Shown here: in pieces, positions 7,113 to 9,552 of the stretch
How positions within the stretch are numbered: the stretch's first letter is position 1
How the letters are laid out: each line of letters starts with the position of its first letter
Assembly: GCA_002471805.1 (NCBI GenBank)
Contig: DKQR01000049.1
Coordinates: 1 to 9,552 of the forward strand
Reading direction: 5' to 3'
Length of the DNA stretch: 9,552 nt
Source: Fidelibacterota bacterium UBA7303
GTDB lineage: Bacteria > Fidelibacterota > Marinisomatia > Marinisomatales > UBA1611
The notes under the pieces: generated by a model
Databases searched by the model: none
Seen by the model: the letters and a program-made list of their open reading frames with translations, nothing else
Told to the model about the DNA's origin: nothing
Position numbers and translations under genes: made by a program

Positions 7113-8230
7113 CGGTCAATCTCACCTAATACAATATCCAGACTCCCCAAAATTGCGAGTACATCTGACAATAGCCATCCTGCTGCGATCTCATCGATAA
7201 CAGATAGTGCTGTAAAAGCAGGGGAACGCATTTTTAACCTATAGGGAATATTTGTCCCATCACTCTCAATATAATATCCAAGATCTCCCCTAGGAGATTC
7301 AGTCCTCTTATATATAGTTCCTTTTGGAGGACGAATCTTTTTTGGGATTGATTGATGAATGTCTCCTTCTTTTGGTAAACTTGCTAAAGCCTGTCTTAAT
7401 ATTTTAATACTCTCTTTCATTTCAAGAACGCGGACATAAAACCGATCCCAGCAGTCTCCAACAGAACCTTTACCGCCCTCTCCAACAGGCACATCAAATT
7501 CAAAACTTTTATATATAGAATAAGGGTCATTTTTACGCAGGTCCCATTTAACACCCGAAGCTCTTAGGTTTGGTCCGGTTACTCCATAGCTTACAGCAAC
7601 TTCCTGCGGCATTCTTCCAATGTCGGCAGTACGTTCTACAAATATTTTATTATGCACAAGTAGATTAACAAATTCATCTATTTTGGGTTCAAAATAATCA
7701 AGGAAATTGTAAGTAGATTCCACGAAGCCAACAGGCAAATCATGGCTAAGACCACCTACCCACATATAGTTATATAATAGCCGTGCTCCACATGTCATTT
7801 CAAAAAGATCAAGTATTCGCTCTCTATCTCTAAGCATATGTAAAAATGGAGTAAATGCCCCAACATCAAGCCCAAAGGCTCCCAAACCAAGAAGGTGACT
7901 CGCAATTCGCTGTAGTTCAGCCATGATCACCCTAATGTGTTCAACCCGATCATTGACTTTAATATCCATTAAAGCTTCCACCGCTACCACATAACCAAAA
8001 TTATTGGTCATAGATGCCAAATAATCACAGCGGTCTGTATAAGGTATTACCTGCTCATAAGTTACATTTTCGCAATGTTTCTCAAAACATCGATGCAAAT
8101 AACCAAGATACGGAGTTATCTCAGAAACTACCTCACCATCAGTTTTGACTTGCAGCCGTAAAACTCCATGAGTGGCTGGATGCTGTGGCCCAATATTAAG
8201 GACCATTTCTTGCCCGTGAACTACTCCCAT
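7109..8230 (-). CDS. nuoD: NADH-quinone oxidoreductase subunit D
   Basis: This is the 49-kDa-type peripheral subunit, evolutionarily related to the large subunit of [NiFe] hydrogenases, and forms most of the quinone-reduction site with NuoB. It has 373 residues, shorter than the fused NuoCD of E. coli. The N-terminal beta-hairpin motif GPQHPATHGVLRL (14-26) includes the quinone-site histidine, and Tyr70 in DRCDYLASM corresponds to the quinone-binding tyrosine. The family signature around LHRCFEK (45-51) has Cys where Gly or Ala is usual. The C-terminus SDVLAILGSLDIVLGEIDR is typical of the family. The chosen ATG overlaps the nuoC end by 10 bases, with GAGGG abutting it too closely to be an ideal ribosome site. 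An in-frame ATG at 8206 would start just before the conserved motif and cannot be excluded. Confidence 0.98.
   Translation of the reverse strand: MGVVHGQEMVLNIGPQHPATHGVLRLQVKTDGEVVSEITPYLGYLHRCFEKHCENVTYEQVIPYTDRCDYLASMTNNFGYVVAVEALMDIKVNDRVEHIRVIMAELQRIASHLLGLGAFGLDVGAFTPFLHMLRDRERILDLFEMTCGARLLYNYMWVGGLSHDLPVGFVESTYNFLDYFEPKIDEFVNLLVHNKIFVERTADIGRMPQEVAVSYGVTGPNLRASGVKWDLRKNDPYSIYKSFEFDVPVGEGGKGSVGDCWDRFYVRVLEMKESIKILRQALASLPKEGDIHQSIPKKIRPPKGTIYKRTESPRGDLGYYIESDGTNIPYRLKMRSPAFTALSVIDEIAAGWLLSDVLAILGSLDIVLGEIDR
7121..7127 (-). promoter_or_regulatory. Ribosome binding site of nuoH
   Basis: AGGTGAG on the minus strand, inside the last codons of nuoD, lies 8 bases before the nuoH ATG at 7112. 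It is a near-consensus Shine-Dalgarno at ideal spacing and supports the ATGA overlap start. Confidence 0.6.
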
Positions 8231-8922
8231 CCCTCTTTCATTTTTGGTACTTCAATCCCATGATACGTCTCCTGTACCTGGTAATCCTTTCTTAGGGGCC
8301 AACCTTCCCAATCATCAGGGAGAAGAATACGCCTTAGATCTCTATGATCAGAAAATTCAATTCCTAACATATCATATGTCTCACGCTCAAACCAATCTGC
8401 GATTCTCCATATTTGTTCCACCGATGGGATTACCGGTTTATTTATTGATACAGAAATTCTGATTTCAGTACAATGATTATGTTTCATAGAGTGGAGATTA
8501 TATCTAGCCTCCAAGGTATTCTCTCCAATATCAATCCCGGTCTGGCACTGAAGTGAATCGAAGGACAGGGAAGGCTCAGATTTGAGCCACCCTGCAATTT
8601 CAAACCAGTGGTCTGGTGTGAGTTGGATATGGGTTTCAGTATTTTCATTTACCAGAGAACCGGGAAATTTTTCATTTACCATTTCCCCAATATTTTCATT
8701 CAGATTCTCAGACAATGATTTATCATCGATCGAACTTTTATCTGATACCTGTTTTACGTGATCTTCAGTTTCTTGAGGTTTTGCAGATCGTTTAGCTTTG
8801 ACCAAAGCGGCTTTGGCTTTTGACCTTAGAACACGGTCTTCAATTTCATTGATCGGCTCCATATCTCCAGCCAGACCTTTTTCCACCAGTTCAGCAATTA
8901 ATTTATCCTGATCTTCGTTCAT
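8221..8922 (-). CDS. nuoC: NADH-quinone oxidoreductase subunit C with charged N-terminal extension
   Basis: This is the 30-kDa-type peripheral subunit, which scaffolds NuoD and NuoB in the Q-module and binds no cofactor. It has 233 residues. The family signature is present at 179-200 (ERETYDMLGIEFSDHRDLRR and the following Ile-Leu), continuing into LPDDWEGWPLRKDY at 201-214. The core domain appears to begin near residue 75. Residues 1 to about 72 form an extra segment rich in Glu, Asp and Lys, first predicted-helical in look (EKGLAGDMEPINEIEDRVLR and the KAKAALVKAKRSAK stretch) and then Ser/Asp/Asn-rich. I do not recognise the extension. The ATG overlaps the nuoB stop by four bases (ATGA), with no visible ribosome binding site, so translation is probably coupled. 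It is not fused to NuoD; the two genes overlap by 10 bases. Confidence 0.95.
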   Translation of the reverse strand: MNEDQDKLIAELVEKGLAGDMEPINEIEDRVLRSKAKAALVKAKRSAKPQETEDHVKQVSDKSSIDDKSLSENLNENIGEMVNEKFPGSLVNENTETHIQLTPDHWFEIAGWLKSEPSLSFDSLQCQTGIDIGENTLEARYNLHSMKHNHCTEIRISVSINKPVIPSVEQIWRIADWFERETYDMLGIEFSDHRDLRRILLPDDWEGWPLRKDYQVQETYHGIEVPKMKEGWE

Positions 8923-9410
8923 GCCATTTTTCTAGTAAGAGGGCGTTCATTAAGAATCTGTTCCTGTAGTTTTAATAACCCTTCTATCAGAGCTTCTGGC
9001 CTAGGCGGGCAACCTGGTACATACACATCAACTGGGATAACAATATCTACTCCTTTTAGAACATGATACCCATGCTGCCAATAAGGTCCCCCGCTAGTCG
9101 CGCAAGATCCCATGGCTACCACATATTTAGGATCTGCCATCTGTTCATAGAGTTTTTTAACACGAAGAGCCATTTTCATGGTAACCGTACCAGCAACAAT
9201 CATCACATCTGCCTGTCTAGGGGACGAACGGGGTATCATTCCTATCCGCATTAAATCATGTCTACTGGCTGCCGCAGCCATCATCTCAATTGCACAGCAT
9301 GCAGTACCAAACTGAAAAAACCATGGAGATGTTGACCTGGACCAACTGAGAAGTTTGTCAAGTTTTTCAACGATTACATTATCTTGAAATCTGTGCTCTA
9401 ATATTCCCAC
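8919..9410 (-). CDS. nuoB: NADH-quinone oxidoreductase subunit B
   Basis: This subunit carries [4Fe-4S] cluster N2, the last electron carrier before quinone, and is related to the small subunit of [NiFe] hydrogenases. It has 163 residues. The four ligand cysteines are visible: the adjacent Cys38-Cys39 in FGTACCAIEMM, Cys103 in AMGSCATSGGPYW, and Cys134 in DVYVPGCPPRPEAL. SSPRQADVMIVAGTVTMKM at residues 62-80 is also conserved. The start is GTG at 9410, the only good candidate upstream of the conserved core: it has AGGA at 8 bases and follows the nuoA stop by one base. The stop overlaps the nuoC start. Sequence and context agree completely. Confidence 0.98.
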   Translation of the reverse strand: MGILEHRFQDNVIVEKLDKLLSWSRSTSPWFFQFGTACCAIEMMAAAASRHDLMRIGMIPRSSPRQADVMIVAGTVTMKMALRVKKLYEQMADPKYVVAMGSCATSGGPYWQHGYHVLKGVDIVIPVDVYVPGCPPRPEALIEGLLKLQEQILNERPLTRKMA

Positions 9411-9411
9411 T

Positions 9412-9552
9412 TTATCTTTCCTGCTCTATTGCAATGTTTTTATAGCGTCCTGTCGCATACCTGACCCGGCGTTTAACCCAATTTAAGTCACCCTTAACCC
9501 AGACATATGCTAGACCCACAACAAGAATTAAAAGAAAAATGCCCATTTCGAT
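9412..9552 (-). CDS. nuoA: NADH-quinone oxidoreductase subunit A, C-terminal part (5' end beyond window)
   Basis: This small three-helix membrane subunit corresponds to mitochondrial ND3 and contributes to the junction of the two complex I arms. Only the last 46 codons are in the window, read from the edge at 9552 to a TAA at 9414-9412. The visible part begins Ile-Glu-Met, continues as a hydrophobic helix (GIFLLILVVGLAYVWVKG) and then DLNWVKRRVRYATGRY, followed by a short polar tail. This matches the third helix and the Gly-x-Leu-x-Trp ending of NuoA, with the glutamate at the position of the conserved acidic residue that opens helix 3. The tail after the tryptophan is rich in Arg and Lys, as expected on the cytoplasmic side. 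One base separates its stop from the nuoB GTG. The ATG three codons in is internal, not the start. Confidence 0.88.
   Translation of the reverse strand: MEMGIFLLILVVGLAYVWVKGDLNWVKRRVRYATGRYKNIAIEQER
9419..9422 (-). promoter_or_regulatory. Ribosome binding site deciding the GTG start of nuoB
   Basis: AGGA on the minus strand, in the last codons of nuoA, ends 8 bases before the GTG at 9410. It supports GTG as the true nuoB start, as no ATG is available between it and the conserved core. Confidence 0.55.

Noticed and set aside
1..9552. Search for a novel system such as a mobile element, CRISPR array, inserted gene or broken gene
   Set aside because: Every base lies in, or within 20 bases of, a recognised complex I gene; no frame breaks, direct repeats or foreign genes were noticed.

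Overview
The whole window is a minus-strand run of respiratory complex I (proton-translocating NADH:quinone oxidoreductase-type) genes. Read in the direction of transcription, from high to low coordinates, the order is nuoA (3' part only), nuoB, nuoC, nuoD, nuoH, nuoI, nuoJ, nuoK, nuoL, nuoM, nuoN (5' part only). The cluster is cut at both window edges. Intergenic gaps never exceed 20 bases and several neighbours overlap by 1, 4 or 10 bases, so this is almost certainly one polycistronic operon. No promoter, terminator, RNA gene, mobile element, repeat array or CRISPR is visible, and no stretch longer than 20 bases lacks a gene.

Three blocks can be seen. Positions 7109-9552 encode the end of NuoA plus the hydrophilic Q-module proteins NuoB (N2 cluster), NuoC and NuoD (quinone-site subunit). 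Positions 4651-7112 encode the junction and first membrane subunits: NuoH, the two-[4Fe-4S] protein NuoI, NuoJ and NuoK. Positions 1-4651 encode the three antiporter-like proton-pumping subunits NuoL, NuoM and NuoN. All key charged residues and cluster cysteines that I looked for are present, so the products look functional.

The most informative feature is what is missing. nuoD is followed directly, with a 4-base ATGA overlap, by nuoH, so the NADH-dehydrogenase module genes nuoE, nuoF and nuoG are not in their usual place. The locus therefore encodes an 11-subunit type complex whose electron donor may be something other than NADH (for example reduced ferredoxin), unless nuoEFG lie elsewhere in the genome. 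NuoC and NuoD are separate proteins, and NuoC carries an unusual charged N-terminal extension.

The organism is a bacterium using the standard bacterial code with moderate GC content. An 11-gene cluster without nuoEFG and with unfused nuoC/nuoD is reminiscent of the Bacteroidota/Chlorobiota/Ignavibacteria/Marinimicrobia-like part of the tree. That placement is an impression from family knowledge, not something the window proves. This is essentially a core-metabolism region, and I see no evidence of a novel defence, mobile or biosynthetic system in it.
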